From Dyella flagellata (GTDB lineage: Bacteria; Pseudomonadota; Gammaproteobacteria; Xanthomonadales; Rhodanobacteraceae), in assembly GCF_030160275.1 (NCBI RefSeq), contig NZ_BSOA01000013.1, positions 84,978-148,977 on the forward strand: a DNA stretch of 64,000 nt. The letters run 5' to 3'. Below, piece by piece: positions 7,921 through 19,297 of this stretch. The notes beneath the pieces are model-generated. The model saw only the letters and a program-made list of their open reading frames with translations, was not told the origin of the DNA and ran no database searches. Made by a program: the position numbers and the translations under genes. Every line of letters begins with the position of its first letter. Positions within the stretch are counted from its first letter, which is position 1.

Positions 7921-8551
7921 TTACGCGATATGGTGCCAACAACATCGGATCATCAAACAACCCCGCCGGCAGCAAATAGCGCGGATCACGCCCCGCCGCC
8001 AGCAACTCGCGAATGCGCGTCGCGGAAACCTCCAACGGCGTCACCGCCAACTCGATCAGCTTACCTGCCGCTTGCGCTCGAATCACGCCCGGATCATCCG
8101 TACGCCGCGCAGCCACCGCACACTCCACTTCCGCCGGAATACATGCGTCGATGCCCGGGCGGTTGATCACGCCAATATGCGCGACACCAAATAGCTCGCG
8201 CCAGCGATGCCAGCTGCGTAATCCCGCGAACGCATCCGCGCCAAGCAGCAGCACCAGCGGCCGCTCACCAGCTTCCTGGCGTAACTCTGCGAGCGTATCG
8301 AAGGTATAGGACGGCCCACCGCGTTCCAGTTCGCGCGTATCCAGCGTAAGGCGCGATTGACCGCGCAAGGCCGCGCGCAGCATATCCACACGCTGCGCCG
8401 CGGTGGCCGTTGGCGGCGGCCGGTGCGGTGGAACGTTGGCGGGCATCAGGCGCACTTCCGCATCGAGCAGTTCGGAAGCTTCCCAGGCCACGCTGAGGTG
8501 GCCGATATGGATCGGGTCGAAGGTGCCGCCAAAGAGGGCGAGCGGTCGCAT
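7916..8551 (-). CDS. nadD: Nicotinate-nucleotide adenylyltransferase NadD
   Basis: A 211-residue enzyme that adenylates nicotinate mononucleotide to deamido-NAD in the cytoplasm, a step common to de novo and salvage NAD synthesis. It starts with the nucleotidyltransferase motif GGTFDPIHIGHL and ends with the second motif VSATRIRELLAAG. YTFDTL and LLLGADAFAGLRSWHRW are also family hallmarks. It begins 12 bases after the holA stop, in the leuS-lptE-holA-nadD run. The stop overlaps a REP pair. Identification is secure. Confidence 0.96.
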   Translation of the reverse strand: MRPLALFGGTFDPIHIGHLSVAWEASELLDAEVRLMPANVPPHRPPPTATAAQRVDMLRAALRGQSRLTLDTRELERGGPSYTFDTLAELRQEAGERPLVLLLGADAFAGLRSWHRWRELFGVAHIGVINRPGIDACIPAEVECAVAARRTDDPGVIRAQAAGKLIELAVTPLEVSATRIRELLAAGRDPRYLLPAGLFDDPMLLAPYRVT

Positions 8552-8563
8552 GGTTCTTCTCGC

Positions 8564-9574
8564 TTATATGAGCGCTTGCGCCGCGCGCGGCTCGGCGATC
8601 GCCGCAATCAGGCGCTGCGTTTCCAGCCAGGCATCACCGGCCTCACGGCCCTTGGCGATGCGGTCGATGCGTGCCGCGCGTGCCAGGCATTGCATCCAAT
8701 GTTCGCGCGGTGCACGACGCAATGCCTTGCGGAACAATTGCTCGCGCGCCGGCCACAAACGTTCCGCCCGTACCTGTGCGGCGAAATCCTGCGCATTGGC
8801 CAGGCGCAACGCCAACTGCAACTGATTCACCAGCCAGCCCATCAGCGCGATCAGCTCGTCGCCTTCCGCGTGCAGGCCTTCGAGGATGCGCAGCGCACGC
8901 GCGCCGTCGCCGCCCAGCGCGGCATCGGTGAGCTTGAAGGCGTCATAACGAGCGCTGTCGGCAACCAGATCTTCCATCTGCGCCGCATCGATCTTGCCTT
9001 GCCCGTGCAGGACTGCCAGCTTGTCGACTTCCTGGGCCGCCGCAAGCAGGTTGCCTTCCACCCGCTCGGCCAGCAGGGCCACGGCATCGGATGTCGCCGC
9101 GAGCCCACGCGAAGCGAGGCGGGCGCCGACCCAGGCCACCCATTCGTTCGGGCGCGGTGCGTTGAAAACGACCAGACAACCCGTGCCGTCGACCTGCTTC
9201 GTCCAAGCGCCCTCGTGCTTGTTGCTCCATTCGACCGCGGTGATCAGCAAGCTCACATCCGGTGGCGGATTGGCACAGAACTCGGTGATCGCCTTGGCAC
9301 CTTCCACGCCCGGCCGCCCGGTAGGCAGGCGCAGGTCGAGCAGGCGGCGGGATGCGAACAGCGACATGCCTGCCGCCGCACGCGCCAATTCATCCCAATC
9401 GAAATGCGCGCCCACGTCGAGCACCTGACGCTCGCTGTAGTCGAGCTTGCGGGCTTGCGCGCGTAAGGCATCGGCAGCTTCAAGCACCAGCAATTCTTCC
9501 CCTGCCAACAGGTAGACCGGGCTGAGGCGATCCGCAGCCAGCGCCTTCTGCCACTGGGCGTGATTGAGCGGCAT
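8564..9574 (-). CDS. holA: DNA polymerase III subunit delta
   Basis: A 336-residue HolA, the clamp-loader subunit that opens the beta ring. Length is normal (about 330-345). The N-terminus PVYLLAGEELLVLEAADALR matches the delta AAA+ fold without a functional Walker A, as expected. Mid-protein stretches such as LLAAAQEVDKLAVL and the C-terminal collar region are typical. It lies between lptE (25-base gap) and nadD, the usual gammaproteobacterial order. Confidence 0.93.
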   Translation of the reverse strand: MPLNHAQWQKALAADRLSPVYLLAGEELLVLEAADALRAQARKLDYSERQVLDVGAHFDWDELARAAAGMSLFASRRLLDLRLPTGRPGVEGAKAITEFCANPPPDVSLLITAVEWSNKHEGAWTKQVDGTGCLVVFNAPRPNEWVAWVGARLASRGLAATSDAVALLAERVEGNLLAAAQEVDKLAVLHGQGKIDAAQMEDLVADSARYDAFKLTDAALGGDGARALRILEGLHAEGDELIALMGWLVNQLQLALRLANAQDFAAQVRAERLWPAREQLFRKALRRAPREHWMQCLARAARIDRIAKGREAGDAWLETQRLIAAIAEPRAAQALI

Positions 9575-9599
9575 GGTCTTTAGCCTGCTGCTTAAGTTC

Positions 9600-10193
9600 T
9601 CAATTGCCGACCGGCGCCGACATGGCCTGCGGCGGCGGCTGGGTGCTGCTCGCGTTGGCCGGCATGGGGCCGACCGCCTTGGCCGCCGCAGCCTCGCCGT
9701 TGCGCGCCACAGCCTGCAGGCGGAACAGCATGGCCTGGATGGCGTCGTCGGTCAGGCTGCCCTCGATCTGTTCCATCTGCGATTGCGTACCCACCGGCTG
9801 GCTGGCGTCATAGCTGAATTCGCGCTGCAGCTCGAACGACTGCAGTGGCGCGATCACCTTGCCTTGCGGATCGGTCGCGGAGAACGCCACATGGAGGCGC
9901 ACGGCAAATTCCGTCACCTGCGCCGCACCGTTGATGGTAAGCGATTGCACGGTGAAGTTCTGCGCCGGCACGTGCAGTTCGGCAATATCAGGGCCGGACT
10001 CGTCTTCCAGCGTGACATTGGAGGCGAGCAAGGCACGCACCAGTTTGCGCTGGAAATCTCCGCCACCGCTGACTGTCAGATGCACGCGCTGCATGCCCTT
10101 GGGCATGTCGGCGCTGCCACGCAGGTGGAAGCCGCAGGCCGCCAGGGCGAGCATGGGCAACAGCGCGATCAGTTTCAGCATGCGGTGGTTCAT
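9600..10193 (-). CDS. lptE: LPS-assembly lipoprotein LptE
   Basis: A 197-residue outer-membrane lipoprotein that plugs and assembles the LptD barrel for lipopolysaccharide insertion. The signal ends in lipobox LAAC (C20), followed by GFHLRGS, the characteristic mature start of LptE/RlpB. The C-terminal ~30 residues are Ala/Pro/Gln-rich and extend beyond the core domain. It begins four bases after the leuS stop, so the two are probably co-translated. This leuS-lptE-holA order is conserved. Confidence 0.94.
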   Translation of the reverse strand: MNHRMLKLIALLPMLALAACGFHLRGSADMPKGMQRVHLTVSGGGDFQRKLVRALLASNVTLEDESGPDIAELHVPAQNFTVQSLTINGAAQVTEFAVRLHVAFSATDPQGKVIAPLQSFELQREFSYDASQPVGTQSQMEQIEGSLTDDAIQAMLFRLQAVARNGEAAAAKAVGPMPANASSTQPPPQAMSAPVGN

Positions 10194-10197
10194 GAAC

Positions 10198-12900
<2,703 letters not shown>

Positions 12901-12935
12901 CTAGCAGAAATGACCATCGGGCTTGAGCACCGCGA

Positions 12936-12962
12936 TGCTGGGATGGTCATCCCAACCTACGC
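12936..12962. repeat. Single REP unit
   Basis: TGCTGGGATGGTCATCCCAA followed by CCTACGC is one unit of the REP family, between the pqiC stop and leuS. Confidence 0.8.
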
Positions 12963-12963
12963 G

Positions 12964-13575
12964 TCACCGGCCGGGACATGCGGGCACGCGCCCGTCCGCC
13001 ATGGCCGGCGCCACGCCGGCAATCTGCCCGGCCAGGGTCGCCAGCGCCTGCTGATGCCCGGCCACCAGGCCGGCATAGCCCTGGCCCGCGCTTTCGTTGA
13101 CGCGGCTGCTGCAGGTGAGCACGGCCTGGCTGCTGAGCTCGCGGATCGTCCAGGTTGCATCGATCAACGCGTAGTTACCCGGTGCGGAATCGAAGCGGCG
13201 CAGGTCGACCTTGATGCGCAACACCGGCTTGCCGTGCGTGGGGGCGGTGCCACTGATGTCCTGCGCATGGGTGCGTAGCGCCAGCTCGGCCGCCAAGGCG
13301 CCACGTACTTCGTCCGCCAGCGGCGCGGCCCAGCGTTCGCCGTTGAGCAGGGTTACTGCCTGGCCGCCCTGGCGCACCACCAATTGCGGCACGTCATCCT
13401 GGGCTGGGACGACCACCGGCATCAGCTCGAACTGGAAGTTCGCCGGCGGCACCGCGGTTTCGGCTTGCGCGCTGTCAGGCGCCGACAGCAAGGTGTAGTA
13501 GTGGATGGGCGCCGATGCGCAAGCCGCCAGCGCTGCTGCGCCGCATGCCGCGATCAGTTGTCGCATACGAATCAT
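12964..13575 (-). CDS. pqiC: PqiC-family outer-membrane lipoprotein
   Basis: A 203-residue lipoprotein of the PqiC/DUF330 family. PqiC is tethered to the outer membrane and docks the PqiB tunnel for lipid transport across the periplasm. The signal ends in lipobox LAAC (C19). Mature features include IHYYTL near the start, LNGERWAAPLADEVRGAL and a C-terminal ALATLAGQIA segment, all typical. The start overlaps the pqiB stop as ATGA, so translation is coupled. Last gene of the pqi operon. Confidence 0.9.
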   Translation of the reverse strand: MIRMRQLIAACGAAALAACASAPIHYYTLLSAPDSAQAETAVPPANFQFELMPVVVPAQDDVPQLVVRQGGQAVTLLNGERWAAPLADEVRGALAAELALRTHAQDISGTAPTHGKPVLRIKVDLRRFDSAPGNYALIDATWTIRELSSQAVLTCSSRVNESAGQGYAGLVAGHQQALATLAGQIAGVAPAMADGRVPACPGR

Positions 13576-15248
13576 GGCTTGCTCCCTTGCTGCGGCGAGG
13601 CGCTAGGTGAACCCGTGTCGGGTGGTGGCGCATCCTGGCCGCGCCCACGAATCAACGAGCTGGGTTGGGCGTTCAAGTAATCGGTCAGCGCGCGCAGCGA
13701 ACGGGCCATGCGCTGCAGTTCCTGCAACGTGCCGGTGAGGTTCTGCTGCAACGGCGAATCGGCCGAGAACGCGTTGTTCGCCGTGCCCAGGGTCTGGTTG
13801 GCGCCCTTGAGCGTTTCATGCAACTGGGGCAGCACGTTGCCGTTGACCTGCTTGAGGGTGCCGTCCAGATCGGCCAACGTGTGGTTGAGGTTGTTGCCGA
13901 TCGCGTCGAACGGGATCTTGTTGATCTTGTCGACGATCTCCGCCATCTGCTCCTGCAGCTTGTCGAAGCTGCCCGGGATGGTGGGTATCTGCAGCGGGCG
14001 CGCATTGGGGTCGTACGGCACCTTCGGCGCTTTCGGCACCATGTCCAGCGAAATGAACAACTGGCCGGTAAGCAGGTTGCCCACCTTCGCCTGTGCACGC
14101 AGGCCTTGCTGGACCATGCCGGCCACCACATGATCCAGGTCGTCCTCGCCCCTGGACTTGGCGATCGCCTGCAGCTTGGAGTGCGCACGTCCCAGGCGCT
14201 CCGGATAGACCAGCGCGCCCACGTAGATCGGGAAGCGGTTGGTCTTTTCGTCATAGTCCATGCGGATGGAGACGACGTGGCCGAAGTTGATGCCACGGAA
14301 CTCCACCGGCGCGTCCACCGTCAGGCCGCGCACTGGCTGATCGAAGCGCATCACGATGTACTGCGGCTCGCCGTTCGGCGGCGCCATGGCATTGCCTTCG
14401 TTGTCGAACAGCGTGAAGCGGGCGTTCTCGTCGGCCGGTTTTTCGTTGGGGTGCGGCCCGGGCGCATCGTTGAAAGCCACGCCCCCGGCCAGCACGGTGG
14501 CCAGCGATTGCGTATTGAGCTTCAGGCCGTCGGCGCTGATCGATACGTCCACGCCGCTGGCATTCCAGAAGCGTGCCTCGGTGGTCACGAAGTGATCGTA
14601 CGGGCTGTCCACGAAAATCTGCAGCGTGACGCCTTTGCCGTCGCTATCGAGCTTATAGGAAGCCACCCGCCCTACCTGGATGCGGCGGAAATAGATCGGC
14701 GAGCCGATATCCAGCGACCCCAAGTCGCCGGCATGCAAGCTGTAGCTGCGGCCACGCGAGTCGTGCAACACGGAAGGCGGGTTCTCCAAGCCGACGAACT
14801 CGTTTTGCGGCTGATCGGACTTGCCCACGTCCACACCGATGAACGAGCCTGACAGCAAGGTATCGATACCCGACACGCCACCCAACCCGATGCGCGGACG
14901 CACTACCCAGAAGCGCGAATCGGATACCGCGATATCGCCCGCGCTTTTCTCCAGCTCCACCTTCACGATCACCTTGCTGTGATCCTGGCTCAGGCGAATG
15001 CCGGTGACCTTGCCGATCACCACGTCCTTGTACTTCACCACCGTCTTGCCTGATTCCAGGCCTTGGGCGGTCTGGAAGCTGATGGTGATGGCGGGGCCCT
15101 GCTGCCGCCAGGCGTTGATCACCAGCGACAAGCCGATCAGCGCCGCCACCGCCGGTATCAGCCAGATCCACGACGCGTTGACGCGACGGTGCTTGACCAC
15201 CGGCTCGGGCAGGTTGCCGCCTACATGGGGAGTGTTCTGGTCAGTCAT
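13572..15248 (-). CDS. pqiB: PqiB, MCE-domain lipid transport protein
   Basis: A 558-residue MCE protein with one N-terminal membrane helix (SWIWLIPAVAALIGLSLVI). The periplasmic part should hold three MCE domains (ISFQTAQGLESGKTVVKYK; SPIYFRRIQVGRVASY; APVEFRGINFGHVVSI) and a long helical C-terminus. In E. coli PqiB the MCE rings stack and the C-terminal helices form a needle reaching the outer membrane. The Pro/Gln-rich end after ~520 is probably disordered. It overlaps the second pqiA by eight bases and pqiC by four. Confidence 0.94.
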   Translation of the reverse strand: MTDQNTPHVGGNLPEPVVKHRRVNASWIWLIPAVAALIGLSLVINAWRQQGPAITISFQTAQGLESGKTVVKYKDVVIGKVTGIRLSQDHSKVIVKVELEKSAGDIAVSDSRFWVVRPRIGLGGVSGIDTLLSGSFIGVDVGKSDQPQNEFVGLENPPSVLHDSRGRSYSLHAGDLGSLDIGSPIYFRRIQVGRVASYKLDSDGKGVTLQIFVDSPYDHFVTTEARFWNASGVDVSISADGLKLNTQSLATVLAGGVAFNDAPGPHPNEKPADENARFTLFDNEGNAMAPPNGEPQYIVMRFDQPVRGLTVDAPVEFRGINFGHVVSIRMDYDEKTNRFPIYVGALVYPERLGRAHSKLQAIAKSRGEDDLDHVVAGMVQQGLRAQAKVGNLLTGQLFISLDMVPKAPKVPYDPNARPLQIPTIPGSFDKLQEQMAEIVDKINKIPFDAIGNNLNHTLADLDGTLKQVNGNVLPQLHETLKGANQTLGTANNAFSADSPLQQNLTGTLQELQRMARSLRALTDYLNAQPSSLIRGRGQDAPPPDTGSPSASPQQGSKP

Positions 15249-15864
15249 CTTCGTCCGGGCAATCCCATATCAGGCGGGGGTCGAAACTCTGCGAGGCCAG
15301 GATGGTAAGTATCACGGTAAGGCCGAAGTACACCACTCCAGGCAACGGCGCCACTTCGCTGAAGAAGCCGAACTGCACCAGCGCGGTCAGCAGCGCCACC
15401 ACGAATACGTCCAGCATGGACCAATAGCCGATGAACTCCACCAGCCGGTATAGCATCGCGCGCTGCCGGCGCGCCCAGTTGCTACCCCGCTGCGCGCTCA
15501 ACAACAACATGCTTATCACCAGGAACTTCATCATCGGCACCATGATGCTGGCGGTGAACACGATGACGGCCAGATCCGGCGAGCCTTTCACCCACAATTC
15601 GACCACGCCGCTGAGGATGGTGTTGTCATCGACGTCGCCCAGGCTGGCGGTGCGCATGATAGGCAGCACATTGGCGGGAATGTAGAAAAGGAAGGCCGCG
15701 ATCAACAGCGCCCAGGTACGCGCGCAGCTATTGGGCTTGCGCCGGTGCAGCGCACTGCCGCAGCGCGGGCAGGCCGGATCGTCGGCATGGTTGTCGCGGC
15801 AGACCTGACCGCACAGATGGCAGCCGATCAAGCCCAGCTCATGCGCCCGGGGCAGCGCGCTCAT
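15241..15864 (-). CDS. pqiA: Paraquat-inducible protein A, second copy
   Basis: A 207-residue PqiA-family membrane protein. A zinc-ribbon-like start (IGCHLCGQVCR and PACPRCGSALHRR) is followed by four membrane helices, including FLFYIPANVLPIM and the LVEFIGYWSMLDVFVVALL signature. ATG 15864 overlaps the upstream stop as ATGA and starts the protein near its first Cys pair; an upstream in-frame start would add ten residues. E. coli PqiA is one longer protein with two such halves, so these two genes look like that protein split in two. It works with PqiB/PqiC in envelope lipid transport; exact role unproven. Confidence 0.9.
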   Translation of the reverse strand: MSALPRAHELGLIGCHLCGQVCRDNHADDPACPRCGSALHRRKPNSCARTWALLIAAFLFYIPANVLPIMRTASLGDVDDNTILSGVVELWVKGSPDLAVIVFTASIMVPMMKFLVISMLLLSAQRGSNWARRQRAMLYRLVEFIGYWSMLDVFVVALLTALVQFGFFSEVAPLPGVVYFGLTVILTILASQSFDPRLIWDCPDEDD

Positions 15865-16514
15865 GACGACCGTTCCGGGGGAATCTTGTCCCATAGCTGG
15901 CGCAGATCGATGCCGGAGAAAACGGTGATCAGTACCGCCAGCGCAGCGTAGGCGAACGCACCGATATTAGGTGTCACGTCGAAATACAGCTGCGCCTTGA
16001 CGATGGAGACCAGGATGCCGAGCACGAACACTTCGCTCATGGTCCATGGCCCGATGTAGTGCAGCACCGCCATCAACGGCACGAAGCCCGGCGCACGGCG
16101 CCCTTTGCGCCCGAAGCGCAGCAACCAGCCCAGCACCAGCATCTTGCACAGCGGAAAGAAGAACAGCGTGCAGGCCGCCAGCACCGCCACCACCTGCGAC
16201 TGTTCTTTCCACATCATGATGATGATGCCCCACAGCGTGGCGTGGATCTGCTCGCCGTTGAGGCCCAGCGTGATGATCGGCCATACATTGGCCTGCACGA
16301 ACACCACCATCACCGTGATCACCAGCGCATACATCGTGTTCATGCCGATGCGCTGGTGGCGCTCCAGCACGGCGTTGCAGCGTGCGCAGCGCGCCACATC
16401 ACCGCGCGCCAGCGGCCGGCGGCGATACACCGTATCGCAGTGCTCGCAGATCAGCAGGTCCGACATCGGCGCCTGCTGCGCTTGTTCCATGCTGGTCGGG
16501 GGTGTAGTGCTCAT
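15861..16514 (-). CDS. pqiA: Paraquat-inducible protein A, first copy
   Basis: A 217-residue PqiA half-protein. Cysteine pairs ICEHCDTVYRRRP and CARCNAVLERH near the N-terminus bind zinc, followed by four membrane helices with VQANVWPIITLGL and LHYIGPWTMSEVFVLGIL. ATG 16514 (MSTTPPTS) is preferred over an upstream in-frame start that adds 27 atypical residues. First gene of the operon pqiA-pqiA-pqiB-pqiC, with every junction overlapping. The divergent cnoX gene starts 104 bases away, so the promoter must lie in that interval. Confidence 0.9.
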   Translation of the reverse strand: MSTTPPTSMEQAQQAPMSDLLICEHCDTVYRRRPLARGDVARCARCNAVLERHQRIGMNTMYALVITVMVVFVQANVWPIITLGLNGEQIHATLWGIIIMMWKEQSQVVAVLAACTLFFFPLCKMLVLGWLLRFGRKGRRAPGFVPLMAVLHYIGPWTMSEVFVLGILVSIVKAQLYFDVTPNIGAFAYAALAVLITVFSGIDLRQLWDKIPPERSS

Positions 16515-16618
16515 GTAGGCGATTCTCGCAAATCCGGGATAAGCATGCCTGGCTAGGGATGCCCTTGATATGCTGGGCGGCGCCCCGATCTGCACGAACT
16601 AGCCCCCTGGAGCCAACT

Positions 16619-17479
16619 GTGAACGCCGCCGTTTCCCCGCACATCTTCGAGGTCGATCAGGCCAACTTCGAAACCGAGGTGCTGCAAGCCTCGCTCACCA
16701 CGCCCGTGCTGGTGGACTTCTGGGCGACCTGGTGCGGTCCCTGCAAGTCATTGGGCCCCCTGCTGGAAAAACTCGCAGTTGAATTCAACGGCGCCTTCCG
16801 CCTGGGCAAGGTCGACGTCGACCAGAACCAGGAGCTGGCCGGCGTCTTCGGCATCCGCAGCATTCCCACCGTGATCCTGGTGAAGGATGGGCAGCCCCTC
16901 GACGGCTTCGCCGGCGCCCTGCCCGAAGGCCAGCTGCGCCAATTCCTAGCGCGTCACCTTGAGCCGCTGGAAGATGATTTCGAAGAGCCGGAAGAAATCG
17001 CGCCCGAATCGCCTGAGCAGGCGATCAACCGCCTGCAGCAGGAAATCGCGGCCGACCCGAAGCGCTCCGAGCTCAAGCTCGACCTGGCGATCGCGCTGGC
17101 CCAGGCCGGCCACGCCGCAGCGGCGGAAACCGAACTCAACGCCCTGCCCGCCAACCTCGCCACTGATGCCCGCGCCGTGCGCCTGCGCAGCCAGCTCGAT
17201 CTGGCTCGCTCGCTCGAAGGCACCCCGCCGATGGAAGTGCTGCAACAGCGCCTGCACGCCAATCCGCAGGATTGGGAAGCACACGACCTGCTCGGCGTGC
17301 GCCTGTTGCTTGGCAATGATCCCGCGGCCGGCCTCGAACATTGGCTGCTATTGCTGGAGAAAGCCCGCGACTGGAACGAGGGCCAGGCGAAGAAGCGCCT
17401 GCTGGCGGCGTTCAATACCCTGGACGATGCGGAGCTGGTCGGGCGTTATCGCCGGCGCATGGCTTCGCTGTTGTTCTGA
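16619..17479 (+). CDS. cnoX: Chaperedoxin CnoX/YbbN (thioredoxin plus TPR)
   Basis: A 286-residue cytoplasmic protein. Residues ~1-110 form a thioredoxin domain with an intact WCGPCK active site, RSIPTVILVKDG and the cis-Pro. The rest is Ala/Leu-rich helical repeat (TPR-like), as in YbbN. E. coli CnoX has lost the redox motif and acts as a holdase that hands clients to DnaK and GroEL. Here the CxxC is kept, so reductase activity is possible. GTG 16619 is chosen because TGGAG lies seven bases upstream. It diverges from the pqi operon and is followed by a REP unit. Confidence 0.9.
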   Translation: MNAAVSPHIFEVDQANFETEVLQASLTTPVLVDFWATWCGPCKSLGPLLEKLAVEFNGAFRLGKVDVDQNQELAGVFGIRSIPTVILVKDGQPLDGFAGALPEGQLRQFLARHLEPLEDDFEEPEEIAPESPEQAINRLQQEIAADPKRSELKLDLAIALAQAGHAAAAETELNALPANLATDARAVRLRSQLDLARSLEGTPPMEVLQQRLHANPQDWEAHDLLGVRLLLGNDPAAGLEHWLLLLEKARDWNEGQAKKRLLAAFNTLDDAELVGRYRRRMASLLF

Positions 17480-17480
17480 T

Positions 17481-17514
17481 GTCGTAGGCTGGGATGGCAA
17501 TCCCAGCCTACGAC
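17481..17514. repeat. Single REP unit, perfect 15-bp arms
   Basis: GTCGTAGGCTGGGAT and its exact inverse around a GGCA loop, starting one base after the cnoX stop. It may also act as a transcript-end hairpin. Confidence 0.88.
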
Positions 17515-17564
17515 GTTCCATACGCACAAGTATGGTAGATTAAGGGCTCTCTCCGGAGCCCTCC

Positions 17565-18017
17565 ATGCGCGCGCCCACTTTCCGTCGTTTGCTAAATCTG
17601 TGGCCACCTTTCCTGTTCAGCGGCATTCGCCTGCTGAACCTGGATGATGACTACACCGAGGCGCGCGTGGTGCTCAGGCTGCGTCCGTGGAATCGCAATT
17701 ACGTGCGCACGCAATTCGGCGGCAGCCTGTTTGCCATGGCCGATCCGTTCTGGATGCTGCTGATCCTGCATCACCTGGGCAAAGATCATTTCGTCTGGGA
17801 CAAGGCCGGAAGCATCGATTTCGTTTCGCCGGGCCGCGAGGATGTCTACGCACATTTCAAGCTGGAATCCGGTTTGCTGGAGGAATTGCGCGCCGCCGCC
17901 GCCCAAGGCGAGAAAGTGCTGCGCTGGTTCGAGGTACCGATCAAGACGGCGGCAGGCGAAGTGGTCGCAGTGGTTCGCAAGCAACTGTATGTGCGCCTGA
18001 AGCCCAAGCATCGCTGA
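17565..18017 (+). CDS. DUF4442 hotdog-fold protein
   Basis: A 150-residue protein of the DUF4442 family, related in fold to acyl-CoA thioesterases. Visible features are the N-terminal RLLNLWPPFLFSGIRL, a core WNRNYVRTQFGGSLFAMADP that aligns with the hotdog helix, and IDFVSPGREDVYAHF in the sheet. No substrate can be given from sequence. It stands between a REP unit and a convergent ECF sigma operon, so it is probably monocistronic. Confidence 0.8.
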   Translation: MRAPTFRRLLNLWPPFLFSGIRLLNLDDDYTEARVVLRLRPWNRNYVRTQFGGSLFAMADPFWMLLILHHLGKDHFVWDKAGSIDFVSPGREDVYAHFKLESGLLEELRAAAAQGEKVLRWFEVPIKTAAGEVVAVVRKQLYVRLKPKHR

Positions 18018-18024
18018 ATGGCGC

Positions 18025-18675
18025 TCACTCCTGCTGGAAACGCGTGATCTGCTCCAGCATGGTTTCGGCTTTTTGCACGCCGCCGCCTGCAAGGCTGTTT
18101 TCGAGCCAGGCACGATAACCCCAACGCCGAATGAGCCAGGCTACCAAGGCCACCAAGCCCAGCGAAGCAAAACCGGACAACAGCAGGTAACTCGTCAGGG
18201 CGGGAGCGGCGTCCTCAGGATCGACACCGCTGCTTGCAATCGCCATCAGCACCAGCGGGATCCACACAAACGAACACGTCACCGCATACAACGGTGCTTC
18301 CACATGCACCCGCCAAGCACGCAAGCTGGCAATACGCCGCTGGATCTCCAACACCGGAGCCGCGTAGTCGATCTGCTTGATCAGATGCAGGTTGCGCGCC
18401 GCCGTCACGATCATCACGATGCCAAAGACGTGCACGGACAGGCCCCACACCAGAAAATGGAGTACGGTCATGCGCGGGAACCAGAAAGAGACCGCCATTA
18501 CCGCCACCAGCGCGCCGGCGACGATCTGCAGCAGTTGGCCCCAGAAAAGCGGCCATAGGCCGTGACGTGCTTGATCCAGGCGTCGCTCTGTCAGCAGCTG
18601 GATGTTCAAAGCGTGCTGCGTCTCCCACTGTCGGCCCAGCGTCTGCCAGGCAAGCTTCATATCATCGAGTTCCAT
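18025..18675 (-). CDS. Membrane protein partnered with an ECF sigma gene
   Basis: A 216-residue protein with a soluble ~45-residue start (MELDDMKLAWQTLGRQWE) and about four membrane helices arranged as two hairpins. I do not recognise a named family. Its ATG lies inside the end of the upstream sigma gene (14-base overlap), so translation is coupled. In Xanthomonadales such genes often accompany ECF factors and may control them, but no zinc-binding anti-sigma motif is visible. A regulatory or stress-effector role is inference. Confidence 0.7.
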   Translation of the reverse strand: MELDDMKLAWQTLGRQWETQHALNIQLLTERRLDQARHGLWPLFWGQLLQIVAGALVAVMAVSFWFPRMTVLHFLVWGLSVHVFGIVMIVTAARNLHLIKQIDYAAPVLEIQRRIASLRAWRVHVEAPLYAVTCSFVWIPLVLMAIASSGVDPEDAAPALTSYLLLSGFASLGLVALVAWLIRRWGYRAWLENSLAGGGVQKAETMLEQITRFQQE

Positions 18676-19189
18676 AAGCCACTCCCGCGGGCAAGTCGCC
18701 CGTCATCCGGCTGCGAAGTTTCTGTTTGATGCGACTGATCTTGGTAGCCACGTTGGTTTCGCTGATGCCGAGAATCTGGGCCATTTCGCCGTAGTCGCGG
18801 TCTTCCAGATACAACAGGATCAGCGCTCGATTCAGAGGGTCCAGCTGGGCGATGAATCGATGCAGGGCTGCCAGGCGCTCATCGGGCTCGGCAATGCCTG
18901 CTGCTCCCTCCAACGTATCGAGCTGCTCGGGCTCCAGCGATTCTTCCGGACGCAACCGTCGCTTATAGGAAATCGCCACATTCAACGCCACCCGATACAT
19001 CCAGGTGGAGAAACTTGCGCGCCGTGCATCGAAACTGGCAAAGGAACGCCACAGCTGCACGCAGATTTCCTGCCTCAAATCGTTGCGATCTTCCGGATGG
19101 CTGGCATACACCGACGCCACCTTGAACACGATGCGCTGGTGTTCCTGCAACAACTTCTCAAACGCCTGCTGTAGTTCCCGTCCGCGCAT
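18662..19189 (-). CDS. ECF RNA polymerase sigma factor
   Basis: A 175-residue ECF sigma factor. Region 2 runs through LQEHQRIVFKVASVY, DLRQEICVQLWRSFASFD and FSTWMYRVALNVAI. Region 4 is LDPLNRALILLYLEDRDYGEMAQILGISETNVATKISRIKQKL in character, with a clear HTH (pieces LYLEDRDYGEMAQILGIS and ETNVATKISRIKQKL). It overlaps the downstream membrane-protein gene by 14 bases and diverges from the DUF502 gene. No promoter motif typical of a known ECF group was recognised upstream. Confidence 0.9.
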   Translation of the reverse strand: MRGRELQQAFEKLLQEHQRIVFKVASVYASHPEDRNDLRQEICVQLWRSFASFDARRASFSTWMYRVALNVAISYKRRLRPEESLEPEQLDTLEGAAGIAEPDERLAALHRFIAQLDPLNRALILLYLEDRDYGEMAQILGISETNVATKISRIKQKLRSRMTGDLPAGVAYGTR

Positions 19190-19297
19190 GAGCCGTCCCC
19201 GTGGTTACCTCTGTTATTCGCGCCGCGCGCGAAAAAATCACAGCCGGCCATCCTGCCGCCTACAATAGGCAGGCCCCTCCCCCGCCCCGAGTCAGCC

